Source of the DNA: Arthrobacter sp. Leaf234
GTDB lineage: Bacteria > Actinomycetota > Actinomycetes > Actinomycetales > Micrococcaceae
Reading direction: 5' to 3'
Assembly (NCBI RefSeq): GCF_001422665.1
Contig: NZ_LMLU01000001.1
Coordinates: 540,797-604,796 of the forward strand
Length of the DNA: 64,000 nucleotides
Both the position numbers and the translations under genes were made by a program. Numbering within the stretch: the stretch's first letter is position 1; each line of letters opens with the position of its first letter. This document shows, piece after piece, positions 32,473 to 40,723 of this stretch. The notes beneath the pieces are model-generated. The model did not search any database. It was given only the letters and a program-made list of their open reading frames with translations, and was not told where the DNA came from.

Positions 32473-32784
32473 CTAGCCGCCGGCCACGGACTGGATGATC
32501 ATGACGGTCACCCCGGGAGGCACGGGCGTCGCGAGGCCGTCGAGGCGGCGCACGTCCTCACCATCCACGTAGATGTTGACGTACCGCCGCAGCGCCCCCG
32601 TCTCCTCGCGGATCCGCTGCTCGAGCAGGGGGCGCCCTTCGCCGAGCCGGTCCAGCAGGGCCGCGACGTCGCCGTCCTCGGGCACGGTCAGACCGACCTC
32701 GGTGCGTCCCTCCACGTACGGTCGCAGCAGCGTGGGGATCAGGACGGTGACGTCACCGGCTGCGGCCCCTGGCAGGGTCTCCAT
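32473..32784 (-). CDS. MoaD/ThiS-like ubiquitin-fold protein
   Basis: 103 residues. The beta-grasp pattern (VTVLIPTLLRPYVEGRTEV, VAALLDRLGEGRPLLEQRI, YVNIYVDGEDVRRLDGLATP) ends in VAGG, the Gly-Gly tail that carries sulphur or forms conjugates in MoaD, ThiS and other ubiquitin-like carriers. The start lies 13 bases after the BNR-repeat gene, so they form an operon. No E1-like (MoeB/ThiF) enzyme is present in the window, so the activator must be elsewhere. Confidence 0.8.
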   Translation of the reverse strand: METLPGAAAGDVTVLIPTLLRPYVEGRTEVGLTVPEDGDVAALLDRLGEGRPLLEQRIREETGALRRYVNIYVDGEDVRRLDGLATPVPPGVTVMIIQSVAGG

Positions 32785-32797
32785 CGGGTGCACCCGC

Positions 32798-33895
32798 TCA
32801 GGCGGGGACGACGGCGGCCCGGACCGAGAGGACGTCCGGCAGGTGGCTGGCCACTTCCCGGAACGTGCGGCCCTCGTCGGCGCTCGCGTAGACGCTCCCG
32901 CCACGCGTCCCGAAATACACGCCCGCCACGGCATCGTCGTCCACGCAGGCGGCGTCGCGCAGCACCGCGTTGTACTCGCCGCGCGGCAGTCCGGCGTCGG
33001 ACGCCTGCCACGTTGCGCCGCCGTCGTCCGTCCGGTGCACGGCGAGGTGCCCGTCGGGCGGGATGCGCTCGCCGTCGGCCTTGAGCGGGATCACCCAGGC
33101 CGTGCCGCTGCGGTGCGGGTGCGAGAGCATCACGAAACCGAAGTCCGCCGGCAGGCCGTCAGCGATGGACTGCCAGGAGTCGCCCCGGTCCGTCGTCGCG
33201 TAGACGCCGTGGTGGTTCTGGGCGAAGAGGCGGTCGGGGTCGACGGCGTCGCGTGCCAGTTTGTGGACGCACTGACCGAACTCCGGATCCGGGTCCGGCA
33301 TGAAGTAGGCGCTGATGCCCTTGTTCCTCGGCCGCCAGGAGGCTCCGCCGTCGTCGGAGCGGTACACGCCTCCGGTGCTCATGGCGACATGGAGGGTCTC
33401 GTCCGTCGGGCTCGGCAGGACGGTGTGCGCCGCCGCGCCGCCGAAGCCCGCGCCCCACTCGCTGCGATGAGGGTGGTCCCAGAGACCCCGGTTCAGCTCG
33501 AAGGTCTCGCCGTGGTCCGTGGACTTCCACACCGAGATGGGCTGGCAGCCCGCCCAGACCACACCGGGGCGGTTCTCGGCGTCGGGCTGGATCTGCCAGA
33601 CACGTTCGAGGGCGGCCCCGTCCTCGGGCGCGAAGCGGATGCTCCCCTCCTGCGGCTCGGTCCAGGTGGTCCCCAGATCGTCCGAGTGCGCGATGCAGGG
33701 GCCGAAGTGCCAGGACATGCGTCCTGCGAACAGACGCGTCGTGCCGCCCCTGGTGTCGATGCCGACGCTCGGGATCTCCTCCATCAGGAAGAGGGGGTCG
33801 GAGAGCGTCCAGGTCTCACGATCCGTGCTCGTCGCGAGCCACAACCCCTTCTTCGTCCCGATGGCGAGAAGAACGGTCTTCCGTGCTGCTGACAT
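32798..33895 (-). CDS. BNR/Asp-box repeat beta-propeller protein
   Basis: 365 residues without a signal peptide. Asp-box motifs (S/T-x-D-x-G-x-T/S-W/F) recur along the chain: SDDLGTTW, STDHGETF, SDDGGASW, TDRGDSW, TDDGGATW and SADEGRTF. This indicates a six- or seven-bladed propeller like sialidases and photosystem assembly factor YCF48, but sialidase catalytic residues are not obvious. The N-terminus (VLLAIGTKKGLWLATSTDRETW) is typical of a cytoplasmic actinobacterial subgroup. It is followed by a ubiquitin-like protein gene, which may be its functional partner. Confidence 0.85.
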   Translation of the reverse strand: MSAARKTVLLAIGTKKGLWLATSTDRETWTLSDPLFLMEEIPSVGIDTRGGTTRLFAGRMSWHFGPCIAHSDDLGTTWTEPQEGSIRFAPEDGAALERVWQIQPDAENRPGVVWAGCQPISVWKSTDHGETFELNRGLWDHPHRSEWGAGFGGAAAHTVLPSPTDETLHVAMSTGGVYRSDDGGASWRPRNKGISAYFMPDPDPEFGQCVHKLARDAVDPDRLFAQNHHGVYATTDRGDSWQSIADGLPADFGFVMLSHPHRSGTAWVIPLKADGERIPPDGHLAVHRTDDGGATWQASDAGLPRGEYNAVLRDAACVDDDAVAGVYFGTRGGSVYASADEGRTFREVASHLPDVLSVRAAVVPA

Positions 33896-34094
33896 GGCTG
33901 CCCCCGTTGGCGTCCTGGCGGCTGTCGGGCCGTCTCCTGGTGCGGATCACTTGGGACGATGCCACCCGCCACTCGTTTTGTACAGGGCCGACTACCCGCT
34001 TCTGTCCGGAATGGCGACAGGGCCCGCTGCGTCGTGCCAGAGTGGGTTCATCCGGACGCTGGGGCGCGGACCTATCCACCCCTGGAGGCACCGC

Positions 34095-34541
34095 GTGAGT
34101 CAGATCGTCCTCGGAAGTCCAGCACCGCTGCGATCCTGCCCGGCTGCCTCGACCGTCTTCCCGGCCCTGCCCGCTCCGCCCTGCCGGTTCTGCTCCGGTT
34201 CGTTCTGCGTGCGGGTCGAACCGCGTCTCCTCTCCCTCTGGTGGGCGACCGGCTCCGTGCTCGGCCTCGCGGACCTGGCCGGCGCCGCCGAGGTCATCCG
34301 CGACGTGTCCGACGGCTACCGCCTCCCGCTCGTGGTGCACCTGCAGGGCATGGTCGGCATCGCCGCGGCGGCACGGACCCTCATCCTCGAGAGTTCCCTC
34401 TCCTCGCGCATCGCCTACGTCGGCACCGGGCCCGTGGACCAGGTCATCGCGGCGTTCCTCGACCAGGGGCTGTCCGAGACGCGGTACTTCGAATGCCCGC
34501 GGGCGGCGCAGGAATGGGCACTGGGCGGGCGGGACGGCTAG
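34095..34541 (+). CDS. STAS/SpoIIAA-like protein, paralogue A
   Basis: 148 residues. An N-terminal stretch of about 45 residues with three cysteines (RSCPAAS, PCRFCSG) precedes a STAS-like alpha/beta domain (LPLVVHLQGMVGIAAAARTLI, GTGPVDQVIAAFLDQG and YFECPRAAQEWALG). The pattern GxxPVDxxxxxF...YFxxxxxAxxWL also appears in the protein at 40724-41182. The GTG at 34095 follows TGGAGG. It is convergent with the NIPSNAP gene (4-base overlap). The role is unknown; STAS-like domains often regulate by protein contact. Confidence 0.7.
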   Translation: MSQIVLGSPAPLRSCPAASTVFPALPAPPCRFCSGSFCVRVEPRLLSLWWATGSVLGLADLAGAAEVIRDVSDGYRLPLVVHLQGMVGIAAAARTLILESSLSSRIAYVGTGPVDQVIAAFLDQGLSETRYFECPRAAQEWALGGRDG

Positions 34542-34843
34542 CCGAACATCGGCGTGAGGAAGCGGCGCTCGTAGCGGCGGATGCAGCCGCTGTCCCGCGC
34601 GAGGCGGTACGCCTCGATGCACTCCTGATCCGTCCGGGACTCCCTGCGGTAGCGCTCGTAGTCCGCGAGCGAGGGGAAGGTGAAGAGTGCGTAGGCGATG
34701 TCGCTGTCGCCCTCGCCCGGCAGGAAGTACCCGTGATGGTTGCCGCCGAGCTTCCCCACGAGCCGGATCCAGCGCCGCCCGTACTCCTCGAAGTCGGCGA
34801 TCCTGTCCGGATCGATCTCATAGCGCAGGTGCACGGTGATCAT
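34538..34843 (-). CDS. NIPSNAP family protein
   Basis: 101 residues, a dimeric alpha-beta barrel-like fold. Sequence markers are VHLRYEIDPDRIADFEEYGRRWIRLVGKLGG, GYFLPGEGDSDIAYALFTFPSLADYERYR. Small cytoplasmic family members have no settled function; some bind ligands or aldehydes. It begins four bases after the ECF sigma factor gene and is surely co-transcribed with it, so it is likely part of that sigma factor's response. Confidence 0.85.
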   Translation of the reverse strand: MITVHLRYEIDPDRIADFEEYGRRWIRLVGKLGGNHHGYFLPGEGDSDIAYALFTFPSLADYERYRRESRTDQECIEAYRLARDSGCIRRYERRFLTPMFG

Positions 34844-34847
34844 CCGC

Positions 34848-35915
34848 CTACCTGCTCTCGTCCGCGGTTCCGGCACGATCCGCGTCCGCCGGGACGGCGG
34901 CCCGCCGTTCGTCGATGACCGGTGGGAGCCCGAAGGCGTCGAACAGTTCGGGGTACAGGAAGTTGTGGTGCCCGATGATCCGGCCCCCGGCGGTCTCGAT
35001 GACCTGGATGGCCCAGGGCTTCCAGAGGCCCGGCTCCACGAGGTGGTAGTTGGCGAAGCCGCCGGCACCGTTGACGCCGAGCGGGAGGAGGCGGCCGCCC
35101 TCGCAGACGCTGCCTTTGCCGACGAACCAGGCGATGACGTCGTCCGGACCGCTGAGCCACAGGTCGAACGGCGGCATCGACAGCACGACGTCGTCGCGCA
35201 GCAGTGAGACGAGCAGGTCCATGTCGTAGGACTCGAAGGCGCGCAGGTACTTGGCGAGGAGGTCCCTGTGCGCGGGGTCCTCGAGCGGCATGCTGGTGCT
35301 CTGCTCGTGCCCGGCCATGGTCTTGCGCGCCCGCTGCAGCGCGCTGTTGATCGACGCCGTAGTCGCATCGAGCAGGTCGGCCACCTCAGCGGCGGACCAG
35401 CGGAGCACCTCGCAGAGGATCAGGGCACTGCGCTGCAGGGGTGGCAGGTGCTGCAGGGCGGCGATGAAGGCGAGCCTGATCGTGTCACGTGCCTCGGCGA
35501 CGACGGCGGGGTCCCCCGATGTGTCGATCACCCGATCGTCCCGGATGGGCTGCACGAAGGTCCCCTCGGTGAGGGGAGCGCCCAGCACGGCGTCCGCCGT
35601 CCGCGTGGAGGGGCCCAGGTCCATCGGCCGCGCGCGTCGCTGGGGACTGCGCAGCATGTCGACGCAGACGTTGTGCGCTATGCGGAACAGCCACGTCCGC
35701 AGGGAGGACTGGCCGGCGAAGGTGTCCCTGCGGGACCACGCCTTGATCATCGTCTCCTGCACGGCGTCCTCGGCCTCCGAGGCTGCCCCGAGCATGCGGT
35801 AGCAGTAGCCGGTGAGCTCCCGGCGTGAGGCCTCCAGGAGGTGGTCGAAGGAGGCGTCGGGCCGGACGGGGCCGGACGTGGCGTCCGGATGCGACGCGGC
35901 GGTGGCGGGCTGCAT
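34848..35915 (-). CDS. ECF sigma factor with C-terminal SnoaL-like domain
   Basis: 355 residues. Sigma-70 region 2 lies near residues 25-95 (ELTGYCYRMLGAASEAEDAVQETMIKAW and LRTWLFRIAHNVCVDMLR). Region 4 is near 170-215 (LPPLQRSALILCEVLRWSAAEVADLLD). A SnoaL/NTF2-like domain follows from about residue 220 to the end. This architecture (as in mycobacterial SigG/SigJ) needs no separate anti-sigma factor; the C-terminal domain itself tunes activity. The NIPSNAP gene follows directly. The natural ligand or signal is unknown. Confidence 0.92.
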   Translation of the reverse strand: MQPATAASHPDATSGPVRPDASFDHLLEASRRELTGYCYRMLGAASEAEDAVQETMIKAWSRRDTFAGQSSLRTWLFRIAHNVCVDMLRSPQRRARPMDLGPSTRTADAVLGAPLTEGTFVQPIRDDRVIDTSGDPAVVAEARDTIRLAFIAALQHLPPLQRSALILCEVLRWSAAEVADLLDATTASINSALQRARKTMAGHEQSTSMPLEDPAHRDLLAKYLRAFESYDMDLLVSLLRDDVVLSMPPFDLWLSGPDDVIAWFVGKGSVCEGGRLLPLGVNGAGGFANYHLVEPGLWKPWAIQVIETAGGRIIGHHNFLYPELFDAFGLPPVIDERRAAVPADADRAGTADESR

Positions 35916-36047
35916 GCCTCGAGCGTAGCGAGGGCGGGGGACCTTCGGGGGAAACAGGGCCGGAAAAGTGGGCGAGGGTCGATGATTCCGGGCCCTCGGT
36001 GACGTCTACTGGGGGACAACAGCATTCGACACAGACCGGAGCACCCC

Positions 36048-36611
36048 ATGCGCAGACTCACAGCAGGCCTCTTCTCCTCGGTGGACGGGGTGGTGGAGGA
36101 CCCCCATCTCTGGCAGCTCGACAGTTTCGACGACGAACTCGGAGCCGGGATGGGAGCCATGATCAGCAGGGTGGACACCGTGCTCCTCGGCCGCCGCGGG
36201 TACGAGGAGTGGGCGCAGTACTGGCCCGCGGCGGAAGCCGCGGACCCCTTCGGCGCCTTCATCAATCCCGTCGAGAAGTTCGTCGCGTCCCGCTCCCTGT
36301 CCGGTCTGCTCGGCTGGACGAATGCGTCCCTCATGGACCGGCCGCTCGAGGACTTCGTCCGCGCGCTGAAGCAGACGGAGGGCGGGGACATCGCCGTGTG
36401 CGCCAGCATCTCCCTGGTCCGCCGGCTCATGTTCGCCGGGCTGCTCGACTCCCTGACCCTGATGATCCACCCGGTGGTGGCGGGCGCGGGCCGCCACCTG
36501 TTCGAGGCGGCGGACCCCGTCACGAGACTGGAGCTGCAGGAGGTCACGACGACGAGCCGTGGCAACGTCCTCGCGTCCTACGGTCTTCGTGCCGGATCGG
36601 TCGGGGAGTAG
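36048..36611 (+). CDS. Dihydrofolate reductase family protein (RibD C-terminal type)
   Basis: 187 residues. The segments LTAGLFSSVDGVVEDP, VDTVLLGRRGYEEWAQYWP, GGDIAVCASISLVRRLMFAGLLDSLTLMIHPVVAGAGRHLF match the DHFR-like/RibD-C reductase family, which uses NADPH. Most members are not true folate enzymes, and the substrate is unknown. The ATG at 36048 follows CCGGAG. DUF4287 starts two bases after the stop, so the two form an operon, divergent from the ECF sigma factor, which may control them. Confidence 0.87.
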   Translation: MRRLTAGLFSSVDGVVEDPHLWQLDSFDDELGAGMGAMISRVDTVLLGRRGYEEWAQYWPAAEAADPFGAFINPVEKFVASRSLSGLLGWTNASLMDRPLEDFVRALKQTEGGDIAVCASISLVRRLMFAGLLDSLTLMIHPVVAGAGRHLFEAADPVTRLELQEVTTTSRGNVLASYGLRAGSVGE

Positions 36612-36613
36612 AT

Positions 36614-36907
36614 ATGTCCTTTCAGGCATATCTCGATGCGATCGAGTCGAAGACAGGGCTCACCCCACGCGAGCTCGTGGCGCAGGCGAAGGAACGGGGG
36701 TTCGACGGGCCGGGCGTGAAGGCGGGCGAGATCGTCGCCTGGCTCAAGGAGGACCACGAGCTCGGGCGCGGTCACGCCATGGCCCTCGTCCAGGTGATCA
36801 GGAACGGCGCCACGATCAGCGATACGCATGTCGGTACCGGCGGGGTGCACCGTGACGCCTCCACCGAGCTGTGGCTCGACGGGGCGGCGACGCGGCCCAC
36901 TCCGTGA
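36614..36907 (+). CDS. DUF4287 domain protein
   Basis: 97 residues. The N-terminal two thirds (YLDAIESKTGLTPRELVAQAKERGF, VKAGEIVAWLKEDHELGRGHAMALV) are a typical DUF4287 helical domain, which resembles helix-hairpin DNA-binding folds. Its function is unknown. The C-terminal tail (THVGTGGVHRDASTELWLDG) is variable. The ATG at 36614 follows GGGGAG. It is coupled to the reductase gene upstream. Confidence 0.85.
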   Translation: MSFQAYLDAIESKTGLTPRELVAQAKERGFDGPGVKAGEIVAWLKEDHELGRGHAMALVQVIRNGATISDTHVGTGGVHRDASTELWLDGAATRPTP

Positions 36908-36941
36908 CGGACGGTCATGGGCCGCACCTAGACTGCTGCCC

Positions 36942-37823
36942 ATGACCGTCCTCATCGATCCTCCGTCTTGGCCGGCGCACGGCACGGTCTTCTCCCACCT
37001 GGTGTCGACGTCGTCCCTGCGGGAGCTGCACGCCTTCGCCGAGGCCGCGGGCATACCGCGCCGCGCCTTCGATGAGGACCACTACGACGTGCCGGTGCGG
37101 CGGTACCGCGAGCTGGTCGAGCGCGGAGCGGAGGAGGTCGGTGGCGCCGAGTTGGTGCGCGCCCTGATCGCGAGCGGTCTGCGGATCCCTGCCCGACGGC
37201 GGGGCCCGAAGCTCCGCGCGGCTCTAGGTTCCCGCTGGTCCTCGGTGCTCCCGTCCGATCCTGACCTGGGCGCGGAACTCCTCGACCGCTGGGGGGAGCA
37301 GCACCGGCGCTATCACACCCGGACGCACCTCCTCGCCGTCCTGGAGGCTCTCGACCTCCTGCTGGAGGGCACCGATGACGCCCTGCGCCGACCGGTGGTC
37401 CTCGCGGCCTGGTTCCACGACGCCGTGTACGAGGCAGTGGCGGGCGGCGACGAGCGGGCATCGGCGGACCTCGCCGTCGAACGCCTGACCGGGCGGCTCC
37501 CGCCGGCCGAGGTGCGCGAGGTGGAGCGGCTCGTGCTCCTGACGGCGGGCCACGATCCGGCGGAGGACGACCGCGCCGGACACCTGCTGTGCGATGCGGA
37601 CCTGGCGGTCCTGGGCGGCTCCGAGGCGGAGTACGCGCGGTACACCGCGGCGGTCCGCGAGGAGTACGCCCATGTCACCGATGCGGCCTTCATGGAGGGG
37701 CGCCGGGCGGTGCTGACGCGGCTGATCGCCCTCGATCCGCTGTTCCGCACGACGGCGGGCCGGGAACGCTGGGGTGAGCGCGCTCTCGACAACCTGCGAC
37801 GCGAACTCCGGACGCCCGGCTGA
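36942..37823 (+). CDS. DUF4031 - HD domain fusion protein
   Basis: 293 residues. The first ~85 are DUF4031 (VLIDPPSWPAHGTVFSHLVS, HAFAEAAGIPRRAFDEDHYDVP). The rest is a metal-dependent HD hydrolase domain with RRYHTRTHLLAVLEAL, AAWFHDAVY (the HD pair) and LLCDADLAVLG. HD proteins of this kind hydrolyse phosphoesters, possibly nucleotides. The ATG at 36942 sits seven bases after TAGACT (36929-36934) with no ribosome-binding site, so a leaderless message is likely. Confidence 0.88.
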   Translation: MTVLIDPPSWPAHGTVFSHLVSTSSLRELHAFAEAAGIPRRAFDEDHYDVPVRRYRELVERGAEEVGGAELVRALIASGLRIPARRRGPKLRAALGSRWSSVLPSDPDLGAELLDRWGEQHRRYHTRTHLLAVLEALDLLLEGTDDALRRPVVLAAWFHDAVYEAVAGGDERASADLAVERLTGRLPPAEVREVERLVLLTAGHDPAEDDRAGHLLCDADLAVLGGSEAEYARYTAAVREEYAHVTDAAFMEGRRAVLTRLIALDPLFRTTAGRERWGERALDNLRRELRTPG

Positions 37824-37888
37824 CCGCGAGCGGGCGGGCGGCGGAGCGTGGAGCAGCGGTCGACCGCGCGTTCTCCTAGAGTGGAGGC

Positions 37889-37978
37889 ATGCCCCGATCA
37901 CCCGAGACCTCGTCCGACTCCGACAGACCCGGCACCCGGCAGGTGCCGGGTCAACCCGCCGACCTGAGTCAGCGATGA
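37889..37978 (+). CDS. Upstream mini-ORF overlapping the CorC start
   Basis: 29 codons, ending in a TGA that overlaps the ATG of the CorC/CNNM gene (ATGA at 37975-37978). The peptide is rich in Pro, Ser and Asp (MPRSPETSSDSDRPGTRQ). A near-perfect 9-bp hairpin (37928-37950) lies inside it. TAGAGT ends six bases before its ATG, so it may itself be leaderless. The CorC gene has no ribosome-binding site of its own, so reading this frame probably delivers ribosomes to it. Proline-rich, acidic leader peptides control magnesium transporters in enterobacteria, which makes a regulatory role plausible. Confidence 0.45.
   Translation: MPRSPETSSDSDRPGTRQVPGQPADLSQR
37928..37950 (+). promoter_or_regulatory. 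Hairpin inside the mini-ORF upstream of CorC
   Basis: CCCGGCACC (37928-37936) pairs exactly with GGTGCCGGG (37942-37950) around a 5-base loop, 24 bases before the CorC start. It could pause ribosomes or attenuate transcription. Confidence 0.45.
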
Positions 37979-39279
37979 ACGGGGAGCTGATCCTCAACAT
38001 CGCGCTGGTCATCGTCTTCGTCCTGATCGGCGGGGTGTTCGCCGCCACGGAGATGGCCCTGGTGACCCTGCGCGACAGCCAGGTGAACGCCATCGCCCAG
38101 CGCGGCAGGCGGGGCGAGAAGGTCGCCGCGCTCGCGCGCAACCCGAACACGTTCCTGTCCGCTGTGCAGATCGGTGTGACCGTGGCCGGCTTCGCCTCCG
38201 CAGCCTACGGAGCATCGTCGATCGCCCCGTCCGTCGCTCCGCTGCTGGTCACCTTCGGGCTGGGGGAGCAGGCCGCGCTGACGCTCGCCACGATCCTGCT
38301 CACGCTGGTGGTCGCCTACCTGTCGCTTGTCCTCGGTGAGCTGGCGCCCAAACGGCTCGCGATTCAGCGCAACGCGCAGTTCGCCTACGCCGTTGCGCCC
38401 GTTCTCAACAACTTCGCCCGGGTGATGCGGCCCGTGATCTGGCTGCTGTCCGTGTCCACCAATGCGGTGGTGCGCCTCCTCGGCGGGGACCCGACCCGCA
38501 CGAGCGAGAGCATGACGGAAGAGGAACTCCGCGACATCGTCACGAGCCATGAGGGACTGCCCGAGGACGAACGCCGTATCCTCGACGACGTCCTGTCCCT
38601 CCGCGACCGGCAGATCAGCGAGGTCATGCGACCGCGCCCCGAGGTCGTCGCCATCACCGGCGCGGAATCCGTCGGCGATGCGGTGGCGCAGATCGCGGGC
38701 CTGCCGTTCTCCCGGTACCCCGTCGTGGACCAGTCGATCGACGACATCACGGCGTTCGTTCATGTGCGCGATCTCTACGAGGCCGCGGCGCTGGATCCGG
38801 GCACACCGGTCACGGAGGTCATCCGCTCCATCCCCTACCTCCCGGCGACGGCCCGCGTCCTGCCGACGCTGACCATGCTGCGCGCCCGCAACACGCACAT
38901 CGCCGTGGTCATCGACGAGTACGGCGGCACGGACGGCATCGTCACCCTCGAGGACCTCGTGGAGGAGGTCGTCGGCGAGATCTTCGACGAGTACGACACC
39001 GATGCCGCGCCGGCGAAGATGGCGGAAGGCGGAGGGGTGGTCGATGGCCGGCTCAACCTGCAGGACTTCGAGGAGGCCACCGGCATCGAGCTTCCCCGCG
39101 GCACCTGGGACACCGTCGCCGGGTTCGTCCTCGAACGCCTGGGCCGGCTCGCCCGCCAGGGTGACGTCGTCGAGGTGGAGGGCGCGACCCTCCAGGTCAC
39201 GGGGATGGATCGTCGACGCATCGCCGAGATCCTCGTCATCCCCGCGGACGAACCCTCCGATGAGGACCCTGCGGCCTGA
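37975..39279 (+). CDS. HlyC/CorC (CNNM) family transporter-like protein
   Basis: 434 residues. The N-terminal DUF21/CNNM membrane domain (about residues 1-190, with ATEMALVTLRDSQVNAIAQRG and GELAPKRLAIQRNAQFA) is followed by a CBS pair (RDRQISEVMRPRPEVVAI and VIDEYGGTDGIVTLEDLVEEVVGEI). The C-terminal CorC_HlyC domain (about 345-425) closes it. Related proteins export or sense magnesium or cobalt. It follows a mini-ORF that overlaps its start codon; no Shine-Dalgarno sequence is seen. Confidence 0.92.
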   Translation: MNGELILNIALVIVFVLIGGVFAATEMALVTLRDSQVNAIAQRGRRGEKVAALARNPNTFLSAVQIGVTVAGFASAAYGASSIAPSVAPLLVTFGLGEQAALTLATILLTLVVAYLSLVLGELAPKRLAIQRNAQFAYAVAPVLNNFARVMRPVIWLLSVSTNAVVRLLGGDPTRTSESMTEEELRDIVTSHEGLPEDERRILDDVLSLRDRQISEVMRPRPEVVAITGAESVGDAVAQIAGLPFSRYPVVDQSIDDITAFVHVRDLYEAAALDPGTPVTEVIRSIPYLPATARVLPTLTMLRARNTHIAVVIDEYGGTDGIVTLEDLVEEVVGEIFDEYDTDAAPAKMAEGGGVVDGRLNLQDFEEATGIELPRGTWDTVAGFVLERLGRLARQGDVVEVEGATLQVTGMDRRRIAEILVIPADEPSDEDPAA

Positions 39280-39344
39280 TCACGCCCCGCGGACAGCTCG
39301 GGACCGGCCGCGGACCCGTGCGGGCCTGTCGGCGAGGCGAGGGG

Positions 39345-40556
39345 TCATGACGTCGTGAGGACGGTCTTCAGCCAGCCTTCCTCGCGGCGGTCGAAGGTCA
39401 GGTAGGCGTCGACGACGTCCGAGATCGGCTCGTGCTGGGTGATGAACCGGGTGGGGTCGAACACGCCGGAGGCCACGAGGTCCAGAAGGGGTGGCGTGAC
39501 CGAGCGATGGTCGCAGTTGCCCATCCGGACGGTCAGGTTCTTATTCATGGCCTGTCCGATCGGGTAGGACATCATCTGCGGGCTGTACACGCCGATGATG
39601 CCGATCCGGCCGTACTTCCGCACCGTCTCGACGCTCCACCGGGATACCTGGGAGGGCGCGTTCCCCGGGACCCAGTTCTCGCCCTGCACGTTGGTCGAGG
39701 GGGCCACCTGCGCGACCTCACGCGCGAACTCGCCGGCCTGCTGTTCGCCGTCGGCGGCCGCCGGTCCGGAGGAAGGGCGCTGCGCGTCGACGCCGACGGC
39801 GTCGATCACGGCGTCCACCCCGATACCGAGGGTCGCGTCCATCAGGGCCTGCACCGGGTCCTCGCGGTTGAAGTCGACGACGTCGGCATTCTGGTCGAGG
39901 GCCTGTACGAGGCGGGTCTCGACGCCGTCGATCGCGAAGACGCGCGAGGCTCCCTGGCGGAAGGCGGAGGCGATCGCGAACTGCCCGACGACGCCCGCTC
40001 CGTACACGGCGACGGTGTCACCGCGCCGGACCCCGGCAAGTTCCGCTCCGAACCAGGCGGTGGGGAAGATGTCCGACAGCAGGATCGCCTGCTCGTCGCT
40101 GACTGTGTCGGGGAGCGCGGTCAGCGTGTTGGAGGCGTAGGGGATGCGGGCGTACTCGGCCTGCAGTCCGTTCACAGGACCGGTGGTCTGCGGGCCACCG
40201 AAGAAGCAGGTCCCGGCCTGGGGGCCGTTGGGATTGGCGGTGTCGCACTGCGCGGTGTGCCCGGCGCGGCACTGCCAGCACACGCCACAGGACATGGTCG
40301 AGGACACGACGACGCGGTCACCGGGGGCGAAGCGGCGCACGGCGGCACCGACCGCCGTGACCTCGCCGACCGCCTCGTGGCCGAGGATGGTGCCTTCCTT
40401 CATGCCGGACATGGTGCCCCGGATGAAGTGGAGATCGGTCCCGCAGATCGCGCTGCGCGTGATGCGCACGATCGCGTCGTTCGGGTCGAGGATGGCGGGA
40501 TCGTCGACGGTGTCGAGGCGGATGTCACCTTCACCGTGCCAGACGAGAGCTTTCAT
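39345..40556 (-). CDS. Zinc-dependent alcohol dehydrogenase (glutathione-independent formaldehyde dehydrogenase-like)
   Basis: 403 residues. Catalytic zinc ligands appear in CGTDLHFI and GHEAVGEV. The structural-zinc lobe has four cysteines in CGVCWQCRAGHTAQC. The Rossmann motif is VAVYGAGVVGQFA. An insertion of about 60 residues after VDAVIDAVGVDA is typical of FdhA-like enzymes that oxidise aldehydes with bound NAD. The start MKALVWHGEGDIRLD is usual. It stands alone, with a short 3' gap to the convergent CorC gene. Confidence 0.9.
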   Translation of the reverse strand: MKALVWHGEGDIRLDTVDDPAILDPNDAIVRITRSAICGTDLHFIRGTMSGMKEGTILGHEAVGEVTAVGAAVRRFAPGDRVVVSSTMSCGVCWQCRAGHTAQCDTANPNGPQAGTCFFGGPQTTGPVNGLQAEYARIPYASNTLTALPDTVSDEQAILLSDIFPTAWFGAELAGVRRGDTVAVYGAGVVGQFAIASAFRQGASRVFAIDGVETRLVQALDQNADVVDFNREDPVQALMDATLGIGVDAVIDAVGVDAQRPSSGPAAADGEQQAGEFAREVAQVAPSTNVQGENWVPGNAPSQVSRWSVETVRKYGRIGIIGVYSPQMMSYPIGQAMNKNLTVRMGNCDHRSVTPPLLDLVASGVFDPTRFITQHEPISDVVDAYLTFDRREEGWLKTVLTTS

Positions 40557-40723
40557 GGTCCGTACTCCTTCTGCCGAACTGCGGGGGCGTGGCCGTCGAT
40601 GGCCCTCACGCTAGGGACGGGCTGCGAGGTTCCACAAGCGCTGTCCCCGCAGTCGGGTCACCTTGACAGCCTCCGGAGTCGCGGGGGCTCGATCACCGAT
40701 CCCGCCACGGGCCCGCATGGGGG

